Positions 22,141 to 33,905 of a DNA stretch of 64,000 bases are shown here, piece by piece. The position numbers were made by a program, and so were the translations under genes. The stretch comes from Prinsepia uniflora. Its lineage: Eukaryota; Streptophyta; Magnoliopsida; Rosales; Rosaceae. Position 1 is the first letter of the stretch, and each line of letters opens with the position of its first letter. The notes beneath the pieces are model-generated. The model was not told the DNA's origin. It searched no databases and worked only from the letters and a program-made list of their open reading frames with translations. The stretch lies in assembly GCA_032719365.1 (NCBI GenBank), contig CM064875.1:17881674-17945673 (forward strand), written 5' to 3'.

Positions 22141-22905
22141 TGTAACGACCCATCTTGAATTTCGGGATTAGATTAGTGAGAATTGTTTGGCTTGCGTGTT
22201 CCACGGGGGTTAAACGGGTGTTTAGCCTTCGTGTCACATGCAAGTTAGACAGGAGCATGACTTATCCCTTAATCCAGGGGGATTGGGGATGAGTCGTGTC
22301 ATCTAGCCCCTTATACTTGCCTCTACCACTGAACATGTGCAACCTAGTGTGATGAAGATAGAAAACGGGCACACTAGGGAAGAAGGAGAAATTATTTCTC
22401 CCTTACTTTTTTCTTCCATTGCGGTCTGTATTTTATACTATTCATTTCACTTTCGCATGCTGTCAATTTGTGCAGGTAGAAATCCAAAGAGGAAAAGCTC
22501 TTGTTTTTGTAAATAGAACTACAAGGGAAGAAGAGGCTGGTGTGTTTGCATGAAGGAGAGACAAGGTGGACCCAGTGCCGTAAAGGTGGGCGCTCAACCC
22601 TTGTCGAATGCATGACCTTCACGTGCAAGGTGCAGAAGCTTGGCAAAATTACTATTAGACAACTCGGCTGGCGCTGAATTTCTCATGGCTCACCCTGCCT
22701 GATTGCTTACTAGAGAAGGGACTCAACATGCATGCTTTTGCGGTCGGCTCTGCAGGACTTAGCAGAAGATGAAGAATCTTCCATCTTCTCTAGCTTTTGG
22801 ATTTTCTTTTTCTTTCTTCCAGATTTACTTTTACCCCTTTTGATGTTAATGTTGTCAATAACGCTTTTTAACTTTGTACTTTTGGTACACGTTTTCTTCC
22901 TCCGT
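22141..22905. other. Region starting like a TGTAACGACCC-type LTR; no gene
   Basis: 22142-22180 (TGTAACGACCCATC, then TTTCGGGATTAGATTAG) resembles the first bases of the long LTRs at 30829 and 40861. The similarity does not continue, so it is at most an LTR 5' fragment. The rest is unassigned, and the short frames are not convincing. Confidence 0.4.
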
Positions 22906-22909
22906 TGTT

Positions 22910-23150
22910 AGACTACATCTAATGGTAGAGAGGTTAAAGGCAAGGGGCAAGGGGCAAGGGACTAGCAAAATTTAGCCCCCCAAATTCTACTATTCATGAC
23001 AACTTACCCAATAGAAGATTTAGTATTTCTAATGGGGAGGGGCAAGAAGTAAGAATTCAAATTTTTATTTGAATTCAAATCTTTGCATCACATATCTGAA
23101 ATAAAATTTAATTATACTTCATTTTATTTAACTTATATGAATATATATAT
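22910..23150 (+). mobile_element. MITE-like element 2, left part
   Basis: Related to element 21603-22140 in inverse orientation. It is interrupted at 23150 by TAT element 3 and resumes after 29463. It contains the self-complementary GAATTCAAATTTTTATTTGAATTC-like stretch near 23053-23077. Confidence 0.6.
23106..23150. repeat. 45-bp direct repeat flanking element 3, left copy
   Basis: Identical over 45 bp to 29523-29567, with a further 21-bp partial copy at 29465-29486. Confidence 0.9.
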
Positions 23151-23830
23151 TGTTCATACCATATCGGCCCAGACCGAGCTTGAAGTCCATACTGACTACA
23201 GGCCCAGCCCATTGCCAAAACACCACCAGTTCAGACCAATCTTGGAGGCCCAGCCATCTACCTGGCTCCGCGTGTCGGCCCAGACTAACCTAGAGGCCTA
23301 GCCCTCCTCCAACACCATGCCACCGGCCGACTCCAGAGGACCAGCTCCTGTCGATCGGTGAGTCGGCCCAAACCGACCAGTCGGCCCAAACCGACCAGTC
23401 AGCCCAAACTGACCAGTCGGCCCAGTACCACCGCCTAGCACAAGCCCAAGGGGTCCAGGCCCACTCACGCGAACAAGTCCTAGTCGGGTATGGATGGCAC
23501 CTCCATGTGTCAGTCCCACAGCGAATTGACATTTGTCCCACATCGGGAAAATACAAATATTATATTCGCCGCACCCGTACAAAGGGGTCCATTTGTCGTA
23601 CAAAGGTAACCAAGCATTTTACTGTTTACTACTACTTTTACAGTATACTTTCCGCTAACCTCTAAACCTTAGACCGACCACTAACTTGGGCGTCGGAGTA
23701 CCTTTGGGCCGGTACTACACCGGTGCCTATACTCTCACCAACCGATCAGTTTCCTTCCATTTTAGGTTTACATAGGGCACGTGGCAGAGCAGTATTCGCT
23801 CCATAAGTTGGCACATTTTGTGAATCAACA
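23151..23830 (+). repeat. 5' LTR of element 3
   Basis: It starts TGTTCATACC and ends AATCAACA just before the PBS-like site. It contains a short tandem of GTCGGCCCAAACCGACCA around 23363-23420. Positions 23568-23830 recur inverted at 29195-29462. Confidence 0.75.
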
Positions 23831-23833
23831 GTT

Positions 23834-23850
23834 TAGTGACGTCTGTGGGA
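23834..23850 (+). other. Primer binding site-like sequence, element 3
   Basis: TAGTGACGTCTGTGGGA differs at two to three positions from the better preserved TGGCGCCGTCTGTGGGA in the inverted copy at 29191-29175. Confidence 0.7.
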
Positions 23851-23915
23851 AACTGACTAAGTTTTCCCTTTACTCTACCAAGCCTAAAACACCGTTACCG
23901 TCCCAATCTTCCTGC

Positions 23916-25406
23916 ATGCAGGACAACGTCAACGGCGAGGTCACACCCTCGCCCGGCCGAGGGCCAACGGACACCTCCCCCGAGGTACTCCAGGCGTTGG
24001 AAAAGCTACAACGCGATATGGTCGAGATCCGCGCCAATGGCACTTAGGCCGAGGCACGCTATACAGAGCTCAGAGGGCAGTACACCGAGGTCGTGGCCCA
24101 GCTGCGGGCCGCTCAAGTCGAGCTAAACGCGCGACATGCACAGGAAGAGATTCGTCAGCCGACCGCGTGGTCGCCGAATGCGCGGAACGCGCAGAGAGGA
24201 TCCGACGGGCGGCAGACAAGGGTAAGGCGGCAGCTACAGCCGCACCGACCGAGAAAGGCCAGAAACCCTTGGTCATTCCTGAAAAAGGTACACAGTCCAC
24301 CAGGATCTACCGCGATGCACGCGAAGCCCTGAGTGACACCTCCCAGTTGGAGCGCTGGCAAATCAGCCCGATCCGCCTTGAGTTCCCCGTAGATAAGGAC
24401 CAACAGGTCACGGAGTAGACCGGTAGGACGAGACCCGAGGCGGGACCATGCCAACATTCCCGTGGCGGGAACCCCACCATCTCGGTGACCGAGGGGGCGG
24501 ATTCTTCCCAGAAAATCGTGAGTGCCCGAAGGTCCAAGCACCCCCCGCGCAGTGCAAGGTCCTGTCGAGACCGAGGAAACTCATCAAGTTGGAACACGCC
24601 ATTCACTCAGCAGAGAACCGACCACCCCTACCTGAGCAAGTCTCCCAGTGATGACCCCATGGAAAAGCAACTCCTCGACCGCGTGCGATGTCTCGAGACC
24701 GAGAAAGCGACACCCCCGAAGCATGTTTGGGGCAGACCTAGCCCGGGGCCGTTCACAGATTGGATCAACTTTTTCCAGCACGGAACACAATCAAGCCGCT
24801 GAAGACCCCTCTCTATACCGGTCAGACCGACCCGATCAACCATCTCAACAACTTCGGTCGGCCGTCTCCTTCTCGAGCCTGACCGACGAGGCCCGCTGCT
24901 TAGTTTTCAGCTCCACCCTCACCGATGCATCGATCAACTGGTTCTACCGACTGGAGCCCGGTTTTGTGGACTCCTTCGTACAGCTCACCAAGGTTTTTCT
25001 GAATCAGTTCATGATCCAGACTGACAGGCTCTTCTCCGCCGAGGATCTATTCCTCTTGAAGCATGGGGAAACGGAGACGATGCACGCATACACCGTTCGG
25101 TTCAGTCTGGAGTACTCTCGGTGCACCGAGTCCGACAACCGGACAGCTTTCACGGCGTTCAAGGGCGGCCTAAGCGAGTCCCAATTCAGGTACGCTGCAC
25201 ATAGTCAAGGTTGGAATACTTATAATGAATTGATGAAACAGGCAGCCATCCACGCCAAGGCCGAGCTGCTACCCAGCAAGGGCGGTGCAACAACGGTTAA
25301 CACATACCGACCTAGCACTGGGAACTCGGTCGACACATACAGACCGAGTCACACCCAACAGCAGCCGGCCCCCCAGCAGGCCGCATCCGGACAGACCCAA
25401 CACTAG
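23916..25406 (+). pseudogene. gag of element 3
   Basis: The likely start is at 23916 (MQDNVNGEVTPSPGRG), with an in-frame stop at 24045 after 43 codons. The reading continues as an Ala/Arg-rich coiled-coil segment (about 24050-24300) in shifted frames. The capsid domain at 24870-25260 holds SSTLTDASINWFYRLEPGF and FMIQTDRLFSAEDLF. The C-terminal part is Gln/Thr-rich. At least two frameshifts and several stops are present. Confidence 0.85.
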
Positions 25407-25559
25407 AACTCCCCGAGCGGTAAGAGGAAAGATTACACTCCCTCTTACGGATCGGGAAAGAAGTGCAGGAACCAAAACCACTAGGGGTACCGCCAGGGAC
25501 AGAGTCAGCATGACAATTGACCCAACGAGCCGCGCTCCGAGCGCACCCTCCCTCGATCC

Positions 25560-26400
25560 AAGTACGAAACCTATACGATTTTAAACACGTCGTATGAGAA
25601 TGTGCTGATGAATGTGGAGGGCATGATCCCCAAGTCGACCTGGATTCCCAGCGCAAGCCGGAAGGCGAAAAACACTGCGTCTAATGCCAGTACCACAAGT
25701 ACAACAGTCATAGCATCGACCAGTGTGTGGCCTTCTGAGACCTGGTCGAGGCCTTGGTCCGAGACGACAAGATCAATCAGTTCTTGCAGAACACTCCGCA
25801 ACAGCCTCGACACCCCCAGATCAACACCATATCCGGTGGCACATCCATCTCTTCACCTCTAGCGTCCAACCGAGATAGAAAGGACTTCCTCCGAACCATG
25901 AAGCACAACCAACAGGTCTTCCAGGTGGCGGATGGCCGAGCGCGGAAGGTGGCGCGAACAATTTGGGAGGCCATCTCTTTCTCGGAGGAGGAAGAGCAGG
26001 GGGTGATCTATCCCCACGACGACCCCCTCGTCATCCGCACTATCATCATCAACTTCGATGTTGGACGGATCATGGTTGACACCGGCAGCTCGGTCAATGT
26101 CATCTTCATGGAGGCATACAAACAGCTTCAACTCAAGGAGGCCGAGCTAGACCGATCCCCCTCCCTACTGTTCGGTTTTACCGGAGACTCCATCATACCG
26201 ACTGGCACTGTCAACCTACCAATTACGGTCTGTGAGAACCCGAAGCGCGCAACCGTCCTGGGGCCTTTTCTTGTGCTCGATTGCCGAACGCGTACAACGT
26301 CATCCTGGGTCGTGGGCTTATCAACCAGCTCCGAGCTGTTGTCTCCACCCATCTCCTCCTTTTGAAGTTCCCGACCCCCATGGGCGTCGGACAAGTTCGT
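25560..26400 (+). pseudogene. Zinc-knuckle and protease of element 3
   Basis: 25754-26365 encodes the protease, with VDTGSSVNVIFMEAY as active site (about residue 110 of this segment). The knuckle segment before it (25602-25750) is out of frame. A frameshift near 26285 moves the reading to the next segment (VILGRGLINQLRAVVSTHLL). Confidence 0.85.
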
Positions 26401-27350
26401 GGAGACCAAATGGCAGCCCGTACCTGCAACTCCACCACCATCGCTGGGAAGGCTATCACCCAACCCGCAGAAACCCTAGTCGTTGCCGAATCCACCTTTG
26501 AGGCCGACCCGGTTGATCCCCAATTCGCCCAACACTTGCGCGAAGGGCCGATCGAAGACCCTCACGACCACTCAACTACGCCGCACCCTCAGCCGATCGA
26601 GGAGGTAGAGGAGGTCATCCTCTCGCACGATTTCACCAACATGAAGGTCAAGATTGGCACCACACTGAGCCTTGCTCTGCGTGCCGACCTGATCAAGTTC
26701 CTGCGCGATAACGCAGAGGTCTTCGCCTGGTCTTACGTGGACATGCCTGGCATGTCGACCGACGTCATCTGCAACCGACTGAGTATCGACTCGAAATTCA
26801 AGCCAGTGGAGCAAAAGCGGCGCATATACGACGCCGAGCGGACCGAGGCCATGAAGGCCGAAATTGTGAATCTTAGCACCATCCACTTCGTCCGCAAGGC
26901 CGTATATACCGTCTGGGTAGCTAACGTGGTCCTGGTAAAAAATCCCTCAGGGGCGTGGCACATGTGCATCGACTTCACCGACCTGAACAAGGCATGCCCC
27001 AAGGACAGCTTCCCACTGCCCAAGATCGATCAGCTGGTCGACGCCACGACCAGGCATGAACTCCTCAACTTCATGGATGCTTACTCGGGGTACAATTAGA
27101 TCTTCATGCACCCCGCAAATCAGATCCACACCACCTTCTGCACCGACCAGGGCCTGTATTGCTACAACGTGATTCCCTTCGGTCTAAAAAATGCTGGGGC
27201 CACCTACCAGCGATTGGTCAACTACATGTTCGTCGACCAGATCGGCAAGACCATGGAGGTCTATGTGGACGATATGTTGGTAAAAAGCAAGCCGGCTGAC
27301 CAATACAACACCAACCTCACCTGCATGTTCTCGGTCCTCAAAAAATTTTG
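26281..27350 (+). pseudogene. Reverse transcriptase of element 3
   Basis: The fingers and palm read SGAWHMCIDFTDLNKACPKD, then a TAG stop at 27097-27099 within the YSGYN-QIF block. The active site YVDDMLVKSKPAD follows at 27262-27300. Apart from that stop the domain is continuous from 26281 to 27350, so it is a recent or lightly damaged copy. Confidence 0.88.
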
Positions 27351-28060
27351 AATGCGACTCAATCCTGCGAAGTGAGTTTTCGGGGTCGATTCGGGAAAGT
27401 TCCTCGGCTTCATGATCAGCCAGCGCGGCATCGAAGCTAACCCCGAGAAGATATAGGCACTCCTGAATATGAAGGCCCCTCAGACCCAGAAGGAGATACA
27501 GAGCCTAACCGGCCGAGCCGCCGGGCTGACCCGATTCATTTCAAGGGCAACCGACCGTGCGTCCCCTTCTTCAAGGCCCTCAAGGCTCGGTCTAAACACA
27601 TTACCTGGACCGAGGAGTACGACAAAGCCTTCACTGAGCTAAAAGCATACATGAGTCGAGCACCCTTACTATCCCGACTGAAGACTGGCGAGACCCTCAT
27701 CATGTACCTGTCGGTCTGCAGCTCCGTCGTCAGCTCCGTCCTTATCAGACGCTCTGAGGGCGCCGAGCACCCTATCTACTATGTAAGCCGAGCACTACAG
27801 GACGCAGAAACCAGGTACACTGACCTTGAAAAACTAGCTTTTGCTTTGATCACTTCTTCCAGGATGCTCCGGCCATACTTCCAGGCACACGCGATCGTCG
27901 TCCTGACTAATCGCCCACTCCGCCAAGTATTACAAAAGCCAGACACTTCCAGTTGGCTTCTCAAATGGTCCAATGAGCTCAGCAAGTATGACATCACTTT
28001 CGCCCTCCAACCGACCGAAAAGGGCAGGCCATCGCCGATTTCATCGCTGAGTTCACCTAT
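27351..28060 (+). pseudogene. RT end and RNase H domain of element 3
   Basis: 27651-28050 reads HPIYYVSRALQDAETRYTDL and then NRPLRQVLQKPDTSSWLLKW, the gypsy RNase H core. The thumb and connection at 27355-27650 is broken by stops and a small frameshift. Confidence 0.85.
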
Positions 28061-28120
28061 CTGTCTGCCGAGCCCGAAATCCATTCCACCACAGAACAAG
28101 CTTCGACATCCCGGCCAGCA

Positions 28121-28543
28121 ATGGACGTGCACCGACCTACCTGGCTTCTCCATGTTGACGGCTCGGCATGCCATAGTGGCTCTGGCGCCGGGCTTGTCCT
28201 GACTACCCCGGACAAACACCGACTGGAGTATGCACTTCGCTTCATGTTCAAGGCTTCCAACAATGAGGCCAAGTACGAGGCATTGCTCGTCGGCCTCCGC
28301 CTGGCAAAGCACTTGCAGGCCGAGCAACTCCAGGTCTATAGCGATTCACAGCTCGTGGTCAACCAGGTTAACGACGAGTACGAGGCCAAGGACACCTCCA
28401 TGGCAGAGTACCGAGCGTTGGCTCAGTCCCTCCTTGGTAGTTTTCATGCCCATACCATCACCCGGATCCCCCGATCCGAGAACAGTCGTGCCGATGCTCT
28501 GGCTCGACTTGCCTCATCTCTGGATGAGCGGATCGGTCGATAG
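28121..28543 (+). pseudogene. Second RNase H (TAT-type) domain of element 3
   Basis: A 140-residue open frame carries WLLHVDGSACHSGSGAGLVL, NNEAKYEALLVGLRLAKHL, VYSDSQLVVNQV and NSRADALARLASSLDE. The catalytic Asp, Glu and Asp are all in place. An extra RNase H after the gypsy RNase H defines the TAT lineage. Confidence 0.88.
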
Positions 28544-28549
28544 GTCCCA

Positions 28550-29174
28550 GTGGAGATCCTCCACCAACCGAGCACCTCACCCTCCTCAGTGCACTATGTC
28601 AACACCAGCTCCACTTGGATGGCTCCCCTCATCCACTTCCTCACCGATGGGAGCCTTTCAATCGACCGAGTGGAGGCCAAGTGGATTTGCCGACAGACCG
28701 CCTGGTACACCCTCATCACGGGTCAGCTTTACAAGCGCGGTTTCACTCTTTCACTGCTTAAATGCATCGATTCGCAGGCCAGGAAACTCCTCCTACGGGA
28801 GATCCAAGCCGGCGTCTGCGATAATCACTCGGGCCCCCGATCGCTTGCCCACAAGGCTTTCCGCCAAGGATTCTACTAGCCGATCATGCATGCTGATGCT
28901 GCCGACCTCACTCGACATTGTGATGCGTGCCAGCGCTTTGTCCCGTTCATCCTGCTTCCACTCGAGAACCTGGCGCCAATGCTGAGCCCATGGCCTTTCG
29001 CTCAGTGAGGGCTCGATCTTATCAGAAAGATGCCAACCAGTAAGGGACAGACCGAGTACGCAGTCGTTGTCATTGACTACTTCACCAAGTGGGTCGAAGC
29101 CAAGGCCCTCGCCTCCATCACCACTGCCCAGATCAAAACTTTCATCTTTTAGAACATCATCTGCCGTTTCAGCC
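28550..29174 (+). pseudogene. Integrase of element 3, truncated
   Basis: 28550-28879 leads to AHKAFRQGFY and a stop. Then comes CDACQRF, with the zinc-binding pair. 29056-29160 reads VVIDYFTKWVEAKALASITT, the start of the catalytic core. At CRFSLPQ (about 29162-29176) the integrase stops and the inverted PBS/LTR begins. The remaining core and the C-terminal domain are absent. Confidence 0.85.
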
Positions 29175-29462
29175 TCCCACAGACGGCGCCAAACTGTTGA
29201 TGCACAAAATGTGCCAACTTAGGGAGCGAATGCTGCTCTGCCACGTGCCCTGTGTAAACCTGAAATGGAAGGAAACTGATCGGTTGGTGAGAGTATAGGC
29301 ACCGGTGTGGTACCAGTCCAAAGGTACTCCAACGCCCAAGTCAGTGGTCGGTCTAAGGTTTAAAGGGTAGCGGAAAGTATACTGTAAAAGTAGTAGTAAA
29401 CAGTAAAATGCTTGGTTACCTTTGTACGACAAATGGACCCCTTTGTACGGGTGCAGCGAATA
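29175..29462 (-). repeat. Inverted PBS and LTR fragment at the 3' end of element 3
   Basis: The reverse complement matches 23568-23850 at clearly more than 90 percent by eye, covering the last ~265 bp of the LTR and the PBS. At 29462 homology ends, and AT-rich MITE sequence follows. Confidence 0.9.
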
Positions 29463-29620
29463 CAATTTAATTATACTTCATTTTATAATTTAATTATAAT
29501 ATGAAATACAATATGAAATACAATTTAATTATACTTCATTTTATTTAACTTATATGAATATATATATATATAATTAAATATTATCATAATGAAGAAACAT
29601 AAATTGCGAATTCATTTTTG
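29463..29620 (+). mobile_element. MITE-like element 2, right part
   Basis: It contains three partial copies of the flank sequence AATTTAATTATACTTCATTT and then continues as MITE (ATTATCATAATGAAGAAA). Its outer end is not clear beyond about 29620. Confidence 0.5.
29523..29567. repeat. 45-bp direct repeat flanking element 3, right copy
   Basis: Identical to 23106-23150. It is far longer than the 4-6 bp expected of an LTR-retrotransposon insertion. Confidence 0.9.
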
Positions 29621-29941
29621 CTTTATAATAGACCTCTTCTTGTATTAGCTAAACACATAGTCAAGAACAATTGATTAATTTAAAAAATAAATTGTGCACA
29701 ATGATACTACATTTATAAATTTACAAATTCTCACCTCATCTATCTGACTGGCACCGCTACAATGAAAATTCGCAGCTTATTTTGACACCCTTTGCCACTC
29801 TTTGAGCATCGTTCGTAATTTTTTCCACCTATTTAAAAACCCCTGAATAGTTCGGATACCTTCCACATGACCATCCCAATTTTCAATATGATGGTTTTGA
29901 ACTCGTACCTAGAATGCTCTGTTTGTTTGATATACTCCTTC

Positions 29942-30828
29942 TGTAACGACCCGTCCCGAATTAACGGGATTAATTAATAATTAATGACGGATTAGCGAGA
30001 CTAAACGGGGATTAGACGAGGATTAACGTACGTTCAGGCGAAATGACGATTTTGCCCCTAGAATGGGTGAATCGTTGACTTTTGACCTGGCAGGTCCAAT
30101 GGCCGAGGGCCAAGGACCGTTACGTAGATCAGGACAATACAAATCCGTAGACAGGCGACACATCGAATTCGGACGTTCGACGGAAAAGTTACGGTTCACG
30201 GAAGTTCAAGGGAACTATTGCGCGAAGTTCTAGACAGATTGACATTTGTCATTAATGGGCCCATATATTTTATCCCTGGCACTATGGATGAGTGAAAAGT
30301 GTCACTCATCCATTGCACACTCAAACACATTCATGTATATCACCTTCACTTGCTTTGTTCACCCAAACCCGAAACCCATTTCTCCTTTGTGTACAAACCA
30401 CACCTCACATCCCCAAAATCTAATCTGAGGCTAGTCACACCTGAGGGAGACAGAGAGAAAAGATGGAAGTGATGAAGGTGGTGGTAGGATCGCAGGCCAC
30501 CGTGCACGGCGGCCATGAACCCGAGCAAAGGTATCGATTTTGTCCAAATTCCATTTTCTTTGGGTTCAATTATTATGGATGCTTTTAGTTGATTGTATTG
30601 AGCTTATGGGACTATTAGGAAGGTATTAGAATGTTTTTTAGGAAGGTTAGGGGCTGTGGAAGCCGTGGGAGGAAAATGGAAGAGTTAGGACGTGAGGTTC
30701 AATTCGAACCGTGGGTTTTAGGTGTGTTTAACCTAAGGATTGGAAATGGTAGGAAACATGAAAATAGGAAGATTGGGATTGAAAAGAAGAAGATTGGACG
30801 AAAAATGAGGGAGTAGGGTGGCCGGACC
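29942..30828 (+). repeat. Long-LTR family, 5' fragment b
   Basis: It starts TGTAACGACCCGTCCCG and shows the family landmarks ATTTTGCCCC, GTTGACTTTTGACC and GTAGACAGGCG. It is cut at 30829 by the start of another copy. Its first ~600 bp form an inverted repeat with 35870-36489. Confidence 0.8.
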
Positions 30829-33071
30829 TGTAACGACCCGTCCCAGAAACTAGGGTTAAGATAGTGATTAAGATGGGATTAGTGAGCTTAAACGGTGGTT
30901 AGTTGGTCTCGTTGGGGTCGTTAGGGTAGAATGACGATTTTGCCCTAGTTTGGGCAAAATGTGGACTTTTAGTTCGGATGGTCCAATGGACTTTGACCGG
31001 TGACGAGGACGTAGGTTAGGACGTCACGAATCCATAGGCAGGTGGTACGCCCGATTCCGACATCCGAGGAGAAAGTTATGATGTTCGGAAGATTGAGGGC
31101 ATAACCGTGATTTGGCTACATTAAGAGAAAAAGGTTGACTTTTTGTACGAACAGGTTTTGGTATGTTGACCTAAGACCGTTAGATAGATCTCATTGTCCT
31201 GAGTTCGATGACAGGCGGCACGTATTCATCGGACGTACGATGTGGGAGTTACGGGTCTCGAAAGGTAGTGGCAAAGTTGTAGTTTTGGTTAAAACAGAAG
31301 GGCATTTTGGTCTTTTGTGCTCTGAGATGTGTGCAACAGATAAGGACAGATGGAGGGCTGAGATTGAACCACATGGGAGAGAGATGGTGGATTGGTGACA
31401 CGTGTGGGGGAACTAGAGGGTTCCAGTAATTGGTGCACGGTCCAAATAATTGGGGCACCGTGTATGTGTGTTCGTGTGTTGTTCGAAGAACAGAAACAGA
31501 GGCTGGGGAATTGAGAGAAATTGGACGGTGATTGTGTGTTTTTGTGTGGAGTGATGAGGAGATGAGTGATCAGAGAGTGAGAGGGAGGTAGTGAGGAGGT
31601 TTGGAGGTGTAGTGACTGTGTGTGAGTGCAAGTTGAGCCACGGGAAAAACAGTAAGGAAAACAGAGAATAGAGAGGAGTTGGGTGGTGTTGCGGCTGTAA
31701 TCGATCACTCGGGGCCAGCGAAGGTGCTCAGAGGACGGAGGAGGACAGGAGGATCTACTGCCTCACGGCTGAGCTCACGACGGCGACAGGAGGCAGGTAA
31801 TTTCTTGTTTTCCCTTTCGATGCTCTGTTTTTCCGTCGAAGTTCAAAGTGGAAGTCGTGGCTTTAGGGATAGAATCAAAGAGTCTAGGGAGGTCTAGGGG
31901 ACTTAGTTGAGGCCTGGGTGTCTTCTGGTTGTGCTGCTGTGACGGGGAGTGCACGGTGGAGGCTAGACGACGGAAGGTGCCCTGTGTGCCCTGTTTTTCC
32001 GTTTTGCTTCAAACGTAGAGTCGTGAAGTCTGGGGTTGGGTCGACAGTTTTGGTGAGTTGGGTGAGGTTTAGGACAGTTCTAGGAAGAGTTTGGGGTAAC
32101 CACCGTGACGGGGGAAGATCTGGGTGGCTGGAGAAGGAAACAGGGGACAGTACGGGTTTTTGTTCGAGCTTGAGTCGATAGGTTTGAGGGTGAGTCGAGG
32201 TGATTGGAGTACGGGAATGGGTAGTCTAAGTCTGGACGATGCTGTTGGTGAAGAGAGGAGTCAATTTGGTGGACTGAAGGAGGTGAACCGCCCTCGCCGG
32301 TTCAAGTAGCAGACACTGTGTCGAACCCGGTCTACTCGAGGTAGACGGTGACACTGTAGCATGCGCGTGAGGCCCAAGCGCAGCCACTTTGGACGGCGCG
32401 TGGGGGCGCGTGCGGCGGTCCTTGGGGAAGTTGTCAACATGGTTTTTGATCTGGATGTTGTGACGAGTCTAATGGAATTGGTTCCGGGTTGTTCGGACGT
32501 TGTTTGAAGTTAGTTCCGCGAGGGTGAAGGCTTAGGGTTCCGATTCATTACGTTTAGGACCCGGGGATTTTTGGGGAAAATTAGGTGGACCTTCGTAGAC
32601 GTGTTAGTGACGTACTTTGGTGGTTGTTGACAGGATCGAGAGTTCCAGAGGAACTAAGGAACGTACGAGACGTTCAGGACGCGATTGAGGGCTCGGTACT
32701 GTGAGTGGACCCTTTCCTTAAACTCGAACATGCATAACTGCTTTTCTATAGTTGTTTTATCTGTGTGATTTCATGTATGTTGGATTTACGATGTGGTTTT
32801 ATATAATTTCACAGTTTTTGAGAAATAATGTATTTGGCACGTTTTACGAGGCACTGTTGATTTCTTGAACGAAAGTTATGGTTTTAGGGGTTTCAAATCT
32901 CTAAATGGTTTCAAGAGGATTTTGGAACACGATTTGATGATAAATGATTTTCGGTTTTGAAATCGGATCTCGAGAATCGAGAGTTGGTTTTAAGATTGGA
33001 AAGTGGATTTCTGGATTTGGGTTCGGAATGACGGTTCTGGACGCCGGAAGGGCATCGGACCAGTGATTTCG
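30829..33071 (+). repeat. Long-LTR family, 5' fragment c
   Basis: It starts TGTAACGACCCGTCCCAG. The landmark GTGAGTGGAC lies about 1870 bp from the start (32700), the same distance as in the solo LTR at 40861. It is cut at 33072 by fragment d. Open frames inside (31135-32309) are not supported as genes. Confidence 0.8.
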
Positions 33072-33905
33072 TGTAACGACTCGTCCCGGAATTCGGGATT
33101 TGATTACTGACTAATCATGATTAGTAGGGTTAATCGATGATTAGTTGGGCGAACTCGGACGAACGGTGCAAAAGGACCGTTTTGCCCCTAGTCGTGGGCA
33201 AAACGTTGACTTTTAGTTCGGACGGTCAAATGGAATTTGACCAATGACCGTGACGTATTTTGGTACGTCACGAGTTCATAGACAGGCGGCACGTTCGATT
33301 CCGATGTTCGTGGCGAAAGTTATGACATTCGGAAGTCCAGGGGCATTTCTGTAATTTGGACGAAATAGGGGAAAATGTTGACTTTTTGCGGCACACTGAA
33401 AACGGACATCGGGTGACCGAGTGGCGGGTCACGGAAGTTGAAGGGCATTTTGGTAATTTGTCAATTGGAGGGCAAAATGGTAATTTTGGCTGTTGCATTT
33501 GAAACAACCGTGAGTGGGGAGCCGTGGAACAGAGTGATGAAATTGTTTAAGCTTGTTATCAGTCCAAGGGATTGTTTAATTGTGTTAGTGACATTGGGGG
33601 GAGTTGTTTAACCGTGTTGGAGGCTGAGTGGGAGCTTGACATGCTCTGGACTAGGAGAAACTCAGAGCACGGGCAACCGTTTTGTTCCAGTTTTGGGTCA
33701 ATTGTGGGGGACAATTCACAGAGGCACTGAGTGGTTTTTTTCCACGGGCTGTTTGATTATAGGGACTGAGAGTGAGCTGAGTGAATGATTTTGGAGAGAA
33801 AACGGGCTGAGGAGACTTGAAGGATTCTGGAACAGTGAAAATGGAAAATGGAGGGAAAATTCTCAGTTTAATTTCTGAGATGAATTGGACCAAACCAAGG
33901 ACAGC
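33072..33905 (+). repeat. Long-LTR family, 5' fragment d
   Basis: It starts TGTAACGACTCGTCCCGG and is closely similar to the first ~850 bp of the solo LTR at 40861. It is joined near 33905 to an oppositely oriented copy (e). Confidence 0.8.

Larger units (their letters stand above)
23151..29462 (+). mobile_element. Ty3/gypsy TAT-lineage retrotransposon with inverted LTR end (element 3)
   Basis: The order is LTR (23151-23830), PBS-like site, gag, protease, RT, RNase H, second RNase H, integrase start, then a piece of the same LTR/PBS region in inverted orientation (29175-29462). There is no 3' LTR in normal orientation. GC-rich reading frames stand out against the AT-rich surroundings. There are stops and frameshifts in every domain, but the decay is lighter than in element 1. 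It is inserted in MITE-like element 2. Confidence 0.9.

Noticed and set aside
23290..23603. Minus-strand open frames with WSVWADWSVWAD repeats
   Set aside because: They come from the GTCGGCCCAAACCGACCA repeat in the LTR of element 3.
24070..24606. Long minus-strand open frames antisense to gag
   Set aside because: GC-rich shadow frames of the plus-strand gag. No family match.
31135..32309. Several open frames of 60-140 codons
   Set aside because: They lie inside long-LTR fragment c, and homologous positions in other LTR copies are not open.
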